The notes below the pieces were generated by a model. It had not been told where the DNA came from. It did not search any database and worked only from the letters and a program-made list of their open reading frames with translations. From assembly GCA_900074885.1 (NCBI GenBank), contig FJUW01000023.1, positions 456,319-520,318 of the forward strand: a DNA stretch of 64,000 nt, read 5' to 3'. Positions 11,187 through 21,902 of this stretch are shown in pieces; the stretch's first letter is position 1; each line of letters opens with the position of its first letter. The stretch is from Rhynchosporium graminicola. Taxonomy: Eukaryota > Ascomycota > Leotiomycetes > Helotiales > Ploettnerulaceae. Both the position numbers and the translations under genes were made by a program.

Positions 11187-12069
11187 CTTGTTAACTCACA
11201 GCCACATCTCGTGCCCTGTTCATAGAAAACAAACAATCGAGGTCTCCGAAAAAAATAGTACGTTCTTTCCACCATCCGCTCTTAGTATTAGCCAGCTCAC
11301 ATCGCATCTATACTAACCCTCTCTCGAAACAACAAAAACACGATCTGACCCTCTTTATAGGACTACGGACGTTCAAATCTAGCAAGTCACGCTCTCTACC
11401 ACTCACTCATGACCTACTATATCGCCTGATTTTAAACACCCCCGGTACTATAACAGCGCATCCCGTTTCCGAAGGCTACTAACTCGCTGAAATGCTGGCT
11501 GAGTACGCAATGAGGATGTCGATTGTTATGGAGTTGTACATCAAGGGCTTCATGGGGAGGGTTTTAAACGATTTGGGGGAGAATCTTGATGGGATGGGCG
11601 ATAGGGGGGTATTAGTGTTCGTTGTGATATTCATGTGCACGTCTAATGAAAGTACAGTGCGGGAAAGAGGTTGACGGAGTTGGAAAGAGAGCAAGAGATG
11701 GTGCATTTGAGGGTTGTGGGTGCATTTGAGAATTTATGAGTGATCTTCTGGTACATTAGCCTAGACCCAGGGCTGTGGCTTCTTACTTCGTTAGAGAAGT
11801 CGGATAACAACATCCAACTAAAGATAGCGAGCGTGTGGAGCTGTAGCAGGCTTAGGATCAGCGACAATGCAAACTTGACTGCATAAAAATTAGCATCTTA
11901 AGTCAGGAACACAGAGCAATGACTTGCCCAACGTTGGGCTTATCAAAGCTAGTGAGAATTATTATTGGGGTAATTCGTACTTCTAACTTGATTTGACAAT
12001 AGCGACATCTTTTCTTTGTAATGATTGCTCTGCTGATTGTGAACTCCACTCCCACAAAAATAAATAAAT

Positions 12070-12073
<4 letters not shown>

Positions 12074-12112
<39 letters not shown>
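12074..12112. repeat. (AT)n microsatellite
   Basis: 39 bp of uninterrupted alternating A and T, the longest dinucleotide tract in the window. Confidence 0.97.
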
Positions 12113-12115
<3 letters not shown>

Positions 12116-12565
12116 TGGTTTGAGGCCTAGCTAGACACGGCAAGTGAGGTATAAAATGTTTTATGAAGTAGCGAGTGAGGATGAGCGATAGCAGAACTGC
12201 CCTGTGGTTCTGTTCAGCTGAGTATCAGGAAAATGTAAAACGCACCATTGATACAGCGAGATCTATGCCCACTCATAAACACCTTCCTCTCTGTCTTTGC
12301 AACCCGAATTTCCTGTAAGTTTGAGTATCTAAGGAACAATGCGTCTTCATCTCACCTTTCTTTTGCACGTACTATACGTCACATATCACAGCTTTAGCCA
12401 AAGTTGATTCTGGGCTCGGCTCGTAGAAGCATGGTATGATGGAGTAATACAGTATCTATACAGTATACATATGTCCAGCACTGGCCTCAATATTCCTTCT
12501 CAAGAAATTTTCATCTGACTTCGCAAAGGGTTCACTTTCGCGATCTATCAAGTTGACTCGCTGGG

Positions 12566-12905
12566 CTATCCCAGAGACTCCTTGGGTCGGGTCCACGACG
12601 GGTTTACTTCCCTTGTAAAATTCGTGGCCCTCTCTTCAGACTGGTCACAGGGGCGACCGCCACGGCGAATGCCCAGCTCTATCTTCCAGTTAAACACATC
12701 CACCAGTGCTTCAACCAGGCTCGCGAGAACAGCGTAGCGTACAGGATCCGCGTCCTGTGGATCCGGGATCTGCGAAAGCTGCCAGCGCTTAGATCTACGA
12801 CGGAAGATGTACTCGCATTCGTAGGTCAGAAGGGTAGGACGATTCGCGCATAGGTCATCGTAGAGGCGGTATATTGATCGGAGAGGCGTATCTCGCGCAC
12901 GAAAG
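12566..12905 (-). pseudogene. Interrupted host gene, 3' (C-terminal) part
   Basis: GC-richer, RIP-free DNA directly outside the transposon stack. Read on the minus strand from the element edge, the frame is open for 113 codons to TAG at 12566-12568. It includes RSIYRLYDDLC, TYECEYIFRRRSKRWQLSQI, VRYAVLASLVEALVDVFNWK and a C-terminal PSWTRPKESLG. It has no start of its own: its first base completes a codon whose other two bases lie at 53195-53196 on the far side of the stack. With the 5' part at 53195-53448 it makes a 197-residue protein of unknown family. Basic and helical, with no signal peptide or membrane span visible. Confidence 0.85.
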
Positions 12906-12910
12906 AGAGG

Positions 12911-13215
12911 TGTTGTATTTGAATTCGATGGAGGTTCAATTTCTATGGAAGGAAGTAGCTATATATATAGGTATCTGTACAGTAATCCAAGTAATCCAAG
13001 TACGTACCTTACGTACTATCGACAGTACTTCCGGTACTTCCGGTAATCCAAGTACGTACCTTACGTACTATCGACGGTACTTCCCGTACTTCCGGTACTA
13101 GCAAATTAGTTGAGTATGCTATTTAACTCCGGTACTTCCGGTACCTTCAGGACGTTGAATACGCTACTCCGTACTATAATCTGTACTGTACTGCTAGTAC
13201 TACCTATACTTAACA
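12911..13215 (-). repeat. Element F 3' LTR
   Basis: 305 bp, read on the minus strand as TGTTAAGTATAGG...ATACAACA. The polypurine tract AAGTAAGGGGGC lies immediately before it (13216-13227). It contains two tandem 52-bp units (12991-13042 and 13043-13094) and many short ACTTCCGGT motifs. The last 52 bp match the end of the 5' LTR. Confidence 0.9.
12991..13094. repeat. Tandem 52-bp repeat inside the F LTR
   Basis: Two adjacent units beginning GTAATCCAAGTACGTACC and differing at only a few positions. They are absent from the shortened, chimeric 5' LTR of the same element. Confidence 0.85.
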
Positions 13216-13271
13216 GCCCCCTTACTTCATACTATAGAACTCTATAAAACTACCGCCTGTGGCCCTAGCTA

Positions 13272-16044
13272 CTACTTCCCTAGGAAGTCACGAATATACC
13301 TCTTAAAGGCTATATTCGGTAGAGGTTTTATTAGTATATCAGCTATTATCTCTGTAGTATTCAGATATTCAATACTAATTATACCCTAATTTACTAGTTA
13401 CTTAATATAGTAGTATCTGACTTTAATATATTTCGACTTTGCATAAGCCATAGGGTCTTTTGCAAGCGCAATACAGGCTATATTATCGCTATAAATAGGT
13501 ACTAATAGACCTATAGACAGGTATTGCGTATACTCTAATTCGATCAGAAGTCCTCTGATCCATATTCCTACTTTATAAGCTTCTGTAGCTGCTATATACT
13601 CTGATTAACTAGTAGAGAGTGCTATAGACCTCTGCTTAGTACTGGACTATACAACTAGTCTATTATTTAAGGTAAATATACACCTTAAAGTCGACAATCG
13701 ATCTTCTAGGTCTCCGGCGTAGTTAGTATCGCAGAAACCGTATAATTTGACTCCCGGGGAGTCAGATTCACCCCCTAATTTGAGCTTCTAACTCTTAGTA
13801 CCCTTGATATACCTTATAGTACGGGTCTATGAATTCCGGTGCTGTATCGCCGGATTGCTGCAAAATCTTAATAATTGCCTAATAGAGTATGATATATCAA
13901 ACCTCGTACTACGTGCTAACTATATAGCAGTACTAATAGCACTCTAGTACTCTGATTAATTAGTTAACTCCTCTCCTAGTTCTGAAGCCGTATAGGCGTT
14001 TCGATCAGAATCAGGTATATTGACTGTACTCGCTTCCTGAAGTCGGAACCTTTCTAGTATACTATTTATATAGACCTCCTAGTCTAACTATAGTATACGC
14101 CTCTTTCTATCTCTAGTAACCCTTATGCTAAGAATTACTTATACTTCTCTAAGATCTTTGATCTCCTATAGGGCTCTAATAGCGTCTATAGTACTTTATA
14201 CTTTCTGGATATCTTTTCTAATAACTAGTATATTATTAATATAGAGGAGTATAATCTCTCCTCTCTTCTTATTAATAAATATACTAGATTTATTGAAAAT
14301 AGGTTTAAAACCCAGTGTTTTCAACCCCTTATAGCCGGTAATATACTACTCTCTTCCAGACTGTTTCAGCTTGTATAAGGCTAATAAGAGTAGTAGTACT
14401 TACTAGTTTGTAATTCTAATAGCTTTTCGGAGAGCCTTAGTAGGTCTTATATAGACCTTAGCATATAGTTTAGCCCTTAGATAAGCTGAAACTACGTCAT
14501 ATTAATAGTATTCTAGGTCCTCTTACGCTACTATAGCTAGTACTATACGTAGGCTTTCTATCTTTAAGGTAAGGCTAAAGGTTTCTAGGTAATCTTCACC
14601 TAACCTCTGGCTAAACCCTTAAGCTATAAGTCTAGCCTTAAATCGATTAATAAGACTAGAAGGTATTAATTTAACTATAAATACTATACGGTAACCTATA
14701 GTCCTTTAACCTTTAGGTAAATCGATTACCTTCTAGGTATTAAGAGACTATAGCTTAGCTACTTCAGTAGCAATTGCCTCCTCCTAGTATGACTTATTCT
14801 CACTAGCTAGGGCTTCTGCTTTAGTATTTAGAACTATAATAGAGCCTTCTGAAGTAATATAAGCCCCCTGAGCCGAATAATCACTCTAATCAAAGTAGTC
14901 TTCTTTAATAGATTCTTGGACTTTTACTATAAGGTCTTCTTAGAAGGTAAGAGCTTTTATAGCTTTCTAAGTACTAGTACGAACCCTAGCTGACCTTCTA
15001 GGAACTATTGGAATAGAGTCTAATTCAGACTCTTCTTTAGCTCCCTCTTCTTCTTCTGCTTCTAATACCGTATCACGAGTACGATCTTCTTCAGCTCCTT
15101 CTTCTTCTTCTGCTTCTAATACTATATCACGAGTACGATCTTCTTCAGCTCCTATATCTATGATAATTATATTACCGTTAATCTCCTAATCTTCTAGAGT
15201 ATTAGAAGGGTATTCAGAGCTTCCGGCCCCCTGACCCTCTCTACTCTCTTCCGGTAGCTAGGGTAGTAGTTTCCCTATATAAATAGGTAGCTGAACCCTA
15301 TCCTATTTATCCTAGGGTAATACCAGGTCTCTAATTTACCTGTTTTCTCCCTAGTTATACTATAGCTTCTTATCCTCATAGAAGACCGGACTAGAAGACT
15401 TAATAATCTTCTTACTTCTTAGATTATAGAATTTCTACTGCTTCGTAGTGTTCTTATATCTAATGAATATAACTGGTATTCCAGTAGGTTCTAGTTTACT
15501 TGCTCTATACTCCTTTAGTACGTGTATATAAGCTATATAACCCTATACCCTTAAATGCTTTATAGACGGTATTTTACCTATCTAAGCTTCCATAGGAGTC
15601 TTTCCCTCCGGCCCTATAGGGGTCCGGTTGCGTATATACGCATAAGTACGGGCTACTTCAGCCCAGAAGATCAAGGGTAGTTGAGCCTCTATTAGTATAG
15701 CACGTATTAGGGTAATTAAGGTTCTATTTAACCTTTCTAATACTCCGACCTACTACTAAGAGTATACTATAGTAAACTCAAACTATACTGCTCTAAATTT
15801 GACCTCCTATATAGCTCTTAAAGCCCGGAATTCAGGAGTATTATCCAGCTTAATAGAGAGCAGTTTCTTAGTACTCTCTGCTTCTACTTCTAACTTCTAT
15901 TTAGTCAGAATTTCGTCGATATCTCTCCGGTACCTAAATAGCGTCCAAATACGTCGAGTTGCCTTATTAGTTATTATAAGTATTATAGTATCTCCCTTAA
16001 GGCTAGGAGTACTAATTAGTCCCTACCAGTCGATATGAACTCTT
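13272..16044 (-). pseudogene. Element F pol: integrase, RT and RNase H block, RIP-damaged
   Basis: The minus strand reads integrase residues at the right edge (LRRVHIDW then a Trp-to-stop change, 15990-16044), an acidic linker at about 15040-15150, the RT active site as ILLYINNILVI at 14232-14262 (the YVDDIL motif with both Asp changed to Asn by G-to-A), and a C-terminus typical of copia pol (FKRYIRDFLG) near 13290. Stops are frequent, and almost all are explicable as CAG or CAA to TAG or TAA, or TGG to TAG. The integrase is cut by element B at 16045. Confidence 0.85.
15039..15146 (-). repeat. In-frame 18-residue tandem repeat in the copia linker
   Basis: Two 54-bp units (15039-15092 and 15093-15146) encode, on the minus strand, EEDRTRDTVLEAEEEEGA-like repeats. 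The period is a multiple of three, so it is a coding-level duplication in the linker between integrase and RT. Confidence 0.8.
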
Positions 16045-16049
16045 CTAAG

Positions 16050-16217
16050 TGTAAGGGGCGAGCCCCAGGATTAAGCACCGGCGATGCCTGTGCTTACTAA
16101 GCCTAGCGGCACCCGCATGTTTTCCTTCGGAGCTAGGCTAGAACCTGACTCTCTCTTGTATCGAACTTCTTAAATACTATACTTAACTATCTGCGTACGC
16201 GTTACTTACCTATAATA
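16050..16217 (+). repeat. Element B 5' LTR
   Basis: 168 bp starting TGTAAGGGGCGAGCCCC, a perfect small hairpin at the very start of the LTR. It matches 43257-43426 except for RIP-type changes and a 2-bp indel. Confidence 0.88.
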
Positions 16218-16873
16218 TTAAGTTCGATTAAATAACTAGCTCTTATAGCCTTTATATTAGAGTCCGAATAATCGTAGTCGAGGAACGAAGTCTTTAATAA
16301 ATTATTAACGATAGGGTAGTAAAGGTATAAGAGTAATAGAAGCCGAATCGATACTAATAACTCCTAGAGAAAAGCTTTAGGAATACGAGAAAAGATAAAG
16401 ATTCGATAGATTCTACTATTCTTAAGCCGGAGTACGCCTGATTTATCCCTTAAACTTATAAGATAAGAGCAGAAAGGTAACTAAATTTTTTTTATAAGAG
16501 TAGAAAAGTAAAAAGTAGCTTAAAGTATAGATTACTCCCGAATAGATAAGGAAAGCGGCGATAATCAGTTAGTCGCTACCTACGAATAAGCAGATAATAG
16601 AAGCTATTCGATAGCTTAAGTAAAATATATACCTAAAAGATATAAGGAGCGATTATCGCTAGCTAGTAGCTACTTAGGAACGCGCGGATAATAAGAACCC
16701 TTTAACGATATCTAAGATAAAGGAAAGAGGTTTATCTTACTTTAAATAAGGAAGCAGTAGCTACTTAATAGTAGCTACTATAAAGATATCAGAAGATAAT
16801 AATATAAGTAAGCTATAATAAAGAACTACTCCGGAGGTAGCTACGTATACGCTAGTCTCCGGACTCTAAAGAA
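16218..16873 (+). pseudogene. Element B internal coding remnant (left)
   Basis: One + frame reads as a charged protein interrupted by stops that revert to Gln if TAG is taken as mutated CAG, for example KAAIIS(Q)SLPTNKQIIEAIR and RSDYR(Q)LVAT(Q)ERADNKNPL. This suggests a gag-like protein, but no zinc knuckle or known domain is visible. It is followed by the first unit of the 179-bp tandem array and then element C1. Confidence 0.45.
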
Positions 16874-16878
16874 GTACT

Positions 16879-17146
16879 TGTAACGACATAAGACTCAAGG
16901 CGGTATACAAGTAAGAATAAACAAGTAGGGAGGCTAAGAGCGATCTTATATAGTCTACTACGAAGGAAACAAAAAGATAAGGAAGGAAGAAGAAGAGAGA
17001 TAGAGTGTAAGGTACCTTATATATATATGCCGGTACTAGCCTGATACTATACCGAGTCGGATACTAGTTCTGCCGGGATACCTATGAACTTAGGCCCTAG
17101 TATCTATCTTTCTTCTCATATGATATTCAGGTAAGCTATCGTTATA
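16879..17146 (-). repeat. Element C1 3' LTR
   Basis: 268 bp. The polypurine tract lies just inside it (complement of TTACCTCCCCCC). Confidence 0.9.
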
Positions 17147-17164
17147 TTACCTCCCCCCTAAGAA

Positions 17165-18601
17165 GAGCTTAACCCTAAGCTCGGAAGGTTATAGTTTATA
17201 CTAGAATTAGTCTTTATTATAACTATTTTCGTCGATATTCGCGTAATAAGCGCTAGCTGCTCTTTAGTAGTAGTAAATTCTTTATCAGGTTCTAACTAGT
17301 TATATCGCTATAATAGTACTATATTAGTCGTAGCTTCCAAATCGGGCAGTAAGTAATATTTACTTTATCTATTTATAGTAAGAGTCGAGTTTAAGTAGAG
17401 CGTAGAGTATATAAAGAAAGAGGTTTATTAATATTAGAGCCTTTCTTTTTTAACTGCGATAACTACTTTAACTTATAAGTTTACTCTCCCTAGACTATAA
17501 TATAGCTCCTATAGTAAGTATCGTTACTAACTACTATAGTAATCTACTATAATCTTATATATTAATCGACCTAATTAACTCTTCCTTAATATAAGTAAGT
17601 TTCTTATCTTAGTTTTAGGAATAGTCCTTAAGTATAATATAGGGGTTTTATAGATCTATAACGCTAACTCCTATAGTACCTTTACTAGTTCTTACTAGTA
17701 CTCTTTTAGTAGCGTATTATATATATTACTTACGATATATTCGCGCTTTCCTTAAGATAAAGTATAATAATACTCCTATTTTAGAACTCCTATACTCGTT
17801 TAATAAGCTTAACTCTAAGCTTTATAAGTATTATTCGGCGTTAAAGAGTAGTTATAAGTATATAAGTTACTTAAATATAAATATAATTATATATACTAAC
17901 GTGTTATAATTACCTAATTATATTAATATAAAGTATACTATTTTATCCGGTTTACTTCCTAGTAGCGAAACTAAGGACGTAGAGCTAAATTAGAGTAGTA
18001 TTATAGCTACTTATAAGACTATTAATTAGATCTATCGTCTCGCGAAATCTATTACTCTTACTACTACGTTAGAGATTACTACTATATAATTAGTAGAGAC
18101 TTAAGCTTTAAAACGTTCTATAGAGAAGGTATTTAAAGAGTTAGAGTTTATTAAAGTAGTAAGTTGCGATCTTAAACCCTTAGATACTAATATAATACTA
18201 ACGCGATATAGGATTTAGATCTTCTAATAGTCGAGTTAGCGAAATCTAAATTAATAGCCGAAATAGTATTAAAGTAGATAAAAGAATTAAATAGTATTAT
18301 ATAGGAATTTATAAAGAAAGCTATATTTAAGGCTATGATATCTAATACTAAAAGAAAGAGGAATTTACCTTCTAGTTCAGAGATAGCGTTAGATCTAGAT
18401 ACTCCCGGACTCTCTCTAAAGAAGAAAGCCTATAAGATTAGCTATTATACTTAGTCTACTACTAGAGCTACGTTAGCAGATTTAGGTAAGGAATTAGATA
18501 TAGTAGTTCTGGTTCTAGATATTCTAGATTTACTAGAAGCTCCGGAGAACTTAAGAGAGAAAACTAGTAAAATAGAAATAGTTAAAGAAGTAGAGTTCTA
18601 A
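17165..18601 (+). pseudogene. Element C1 antisense reading frame
   Basis: It lies on the strand opposite gag-pol, between the pol end and the 3' LTR. It is the counterpart of the C2 antisense frame at 31870-33310 and ends with the same KEVEF-stop at 18601. RIP stops interrupt it. See the C2 entry for details. Confidence 0.5.
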
Positions 18602-19829
18602 ATATAGCGTTATTATAGAGTATAATCGGGGGATTATCCTTAGTAATAAATTCTAATACTAGTAACTATAATAGCTTATTATCCTCTAAGTAACTATAGT
18701 TATCTATTCTGTATACAAAGGCCTTAATCTACTAATCTAGTTTATATAGAGGTCTAGGTTTACTTAAGTTAGTAGTATAGAAGTCTCTAAGCTTATACGG
18801 AGTACTTATTAGGTCGGAAGCGTTATACTAAGTTAAGTCCGGGTTATAGCTTAGCTAGCTAACTTAATACTTCAGATTACCTCTTAGGAGCTATATAGCA
18901 AGTATATCTTATAACTCCTACTCTTCTTAAGTAGTAATAACCTCCGGGAGTAGGTTTAGTAACTCCTAGCCTAGTAATAAGTTATCCAGGTCCTTAAAGA
19001 GTAATTCAGAAGTAAATATATTATAAATAGAAGATCCTAGGAGTAAATCTAGCTTATAAGAGTATCCGATCTTAGCTAGGACCTAGTATAGTCCTACCTA
19101 GAGACTAGATAGCTTCTTATTTAGCTAGTAATTCTTAAGGTTCCTTATAGAGAGAAATACTTTATCTCTAACTTCTTAGTCGATACTACGCTATTTCGGG
19201 TTAGTTATAGCGCTTATCCTATACTAGCTAGCTAGTATATTAGCTTTTATAACCTCGATAGCGGATTTAGTACGTTTAGCTAGGGATTTAGTATTAGTAT
19301 AATTAAGCTTCTCTTATAGTATCGATCCGGTAAGTTACTTCTAGTCCTAGCTATTCTATAGTAGTATACTATATTTAAAGGTATATAGCGCTATACTAAT
19401 AGAGTCGTAAGGTAAGGTTACTTAAGCGCGGTCTATTATCAGTAGTAGTTCGCCTTAGTTACTCTAGTAGTAATTAATAAAAGGTCTAAAGTATTAGTTA
19501 ATATACTGATTTATAATCTCCGTTTATCTATTAGTTTACTAGTAGAAAGAGGTAGAGAGCTTAACCTTAACTCTAATTATATAGTAAAACTCTTACTAGA
19601 AGGATAAAACTAACTAAGCTCCTTAGTCAGATATAATTAACTTAGGAGTATATCCGAAACAATATATCTATTAGATAAATAATATCGCTATCTCGCGGGT
19701 ATCGATATTATAGTAGCACGGTATCGATATGAAATCCTTCCTTAGGTAGTTAATAAATACTAATATCTTATTAAATCCTTAGTTATTAGGCGGGAAGTCC
19801 TTAAAATCTATAGCTAAGTACTATATAAA

Positions 19830-20865
19830 GTAGCTAAGTACTAGTAATAAGTAGAGGAATCCTTACTATTTCGTTTACTTTAGATAAGAATACTAATAAG
19901 AGTAGTAATTATAAGTATACTATTTTATATCTAATATAAGTCCTTTCTAGTAGTAATAAGTAGAAATTATTTTAGTAGTCTTATAAGTATTTAGATAAGC
20001 AGAGGAAACTTAATTATAGATTTCGCTAATTAAATAAGTATATAGCGAGGTATAGTATTATACGTATAGACGACCGTTATAAAGTAGTAAACTATTATTA
20101 ATAGTATAGCTATCTCCTAATATATTCCGTTTATTAGAGAATAATTCTTAGTTAAATTAGTATAGCTTCTTAATTAAATCAAAGGAATTATATACGAGTT
20201 CCGATAGCGTATTAATCCTTAGCGATATTAAGTATATATAACTAATTTAATCGATATAATACTTAGCTAGTTCCGCGTTAATCCTAAGATCTAAGTAATC
20301 TAGAAATAATAAAACCCGAGATCTACTATCCCGTTTCTATTATTCTTATATCCTTAGATTTTATTCCCTATAGCTAAGGATATTAGCTTTAGCGTTATCT
20401 TTACTAAGCGTATATATAATTTAAAAGTTAAATTCAGAAAGGAATTCTATCTATCTAGCTTACTTACTAATTAGGACCTTAGTAGTTATAAAGTATTCTA
20501 AGGATTAATAGTTTATATATACGCTAGTATAGCGTTATAGAGATATAAGTTCCGGTCTCTATTTCCGGAAAGACTTAATAATAGTATATAACTCCTTATT
20601 ATAGATCTCCTAGTTTAATTCATATCTATTAAGAATATAAGAGTAGAATCTAATTAAATACTACTAGTTATCTTCATATAATTAGGAGATAACTCTAGCT
20701 ATTATACTATCGGAAGTATTAGTTTCTAGTTTAGTCTATAATTCAGAGTCGAAATAGTATAGTTTCTATACTAATAGTAGCTATTAATATAAATCGTCGA
20801 AAGACTTCTTATAATCGTTAGTGAAATTCTATAGTACTATAGGCCGAGTAAGTACTAAGAGAGGT
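19830..20865. repeat. First copy of a 1036-bp direct duplication ending at an N
   Basis: Near-identical to 20867-21902 (one difference seen: TTAGATTTTA against TTAGATATTA). The copies are separated only by N at 20866. Family member C2 has a single copy here. Confidence 0.93.
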
Positions 20866-20866
20866 N
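20866..20866. other. Ambiguous base (N) at a likely contig join
   Basis: A single N between two near-identical 1036-bp copies. Best explained as two overlapping contig ends placed in tandem. Confidence 0.85.
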
Positions 20867-21902
20867 GTAGCTAAGTACTAGTAATAAGTAGAGGAATCCT
20901 TACTATTTCGTTTACTTTAGATAAGAATACTAATAAGAGTAGTAATTATAAGTATACTATTTTATATCTAATATAAGTCCTTTCTAGTAGTAATAAGTAG
21001 AAATTATTTTAGTAGTCTTATAAGTATTTAGATAAGCAGAGGAAACTTAATTATAGATTTCGCTAATTAAATAAGTATATAGCGAGGTATAGTATTATAC
21101 GTATAGACGACCGTTATAAAGTAGTAAACTATTATTAATAGTATAGCTATCTCCTAATATATTCCGTTTATTAGAGAATAATTCTTAGTTAAATTAGTAT
21201 AGCTTCTTAATTAAATCAAAGGAATTATATACGAGTTCCGATAGCGTATTAATCCTTAGCGATATTAAGTATATATAACTAATTTAATCGATATAATACT
21301 TAGCTAGTTCCGCGTTAATCCTAAGATCTAAGTAATCTAGAAATAATAAAACCCGAGATCTACTATCCCGTTTCTATTATTCTTATATCCTTAGATATTA
21401 TTCCCTATAGCTAAGGATATTAGCTTTAGCGTTATCTTTACTAAGCGTATATATAATTTAAAAGTTAAATTCAGAAAGGAATTCTATCTATCTAGCTTAC
21501 TTACTAATTAGGACCTTAGTAGTTATAAAGTATTCTAAGGATTAATAGTTTATATATACGCTAGTATAGCGTTATAGAGATATAAGTTCCGGTCTCTATT
21601 TCCGGAAAGACTTAATAATAGTATATAACTCCTTATTATAGATCTCCTAGTTTAATTCATATCTATTAAGAATATAAGAGTAGAATCTAATTAAATACTA
21701 CTAGTTATCTTCATATAATTAGGAGATAACTCTAGCTATTATACTATCGGAAGTATTAGTTTCTAGTTTAGTCTATAATTCAGAGTCGAAATAGTATAGT
21801 TTCTATACTAATAGTAGCTATTAATATAAATCGTCGAAAGACTTCTTATAATCGTTAGTGAAATTCTATAGTACTATAGGCCGAGTAAGTACTAAGAGAG
21901 GT
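20867..21902. repeat. Second copy of the 1036-bp direct duplication
   Basis: Begins GTAGCTAAGTACTAG and ends GAGAGGT, the same limits as the copy at 19830-20865. Confidence 0.93.

Larger units (their letters stand above)
9998..12565. other. Gene-poor region between the dehalogenase and the interrupted gene
   Basis: Mostly non-coding. One ATG-initiated frame at 10905-11186 (93 residues, Ser/Gln-rich, containing SIQRVVHLHNYLLESLAARA) has moderately coding-like composition but no recognised domain. Another at 11492-11674 has a hydrophobic end. Either could be a remnant of a decayed gene. I do not call them genes. Confidence 0.5.

Noticed and set aside
12917..12962. About 46-bp direct repeat shared with 53054-53100, first taken as a long target duplication
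   Set aside because: It is the shared end of the two F LTRs. The true target duplication is the 5-bp AGAGG outside it.
15799..16038. Plus-strand 79-codon frame
   Set aside because: Antisense to the copia integrase of element F; a by-product of RIP-biased sequence.
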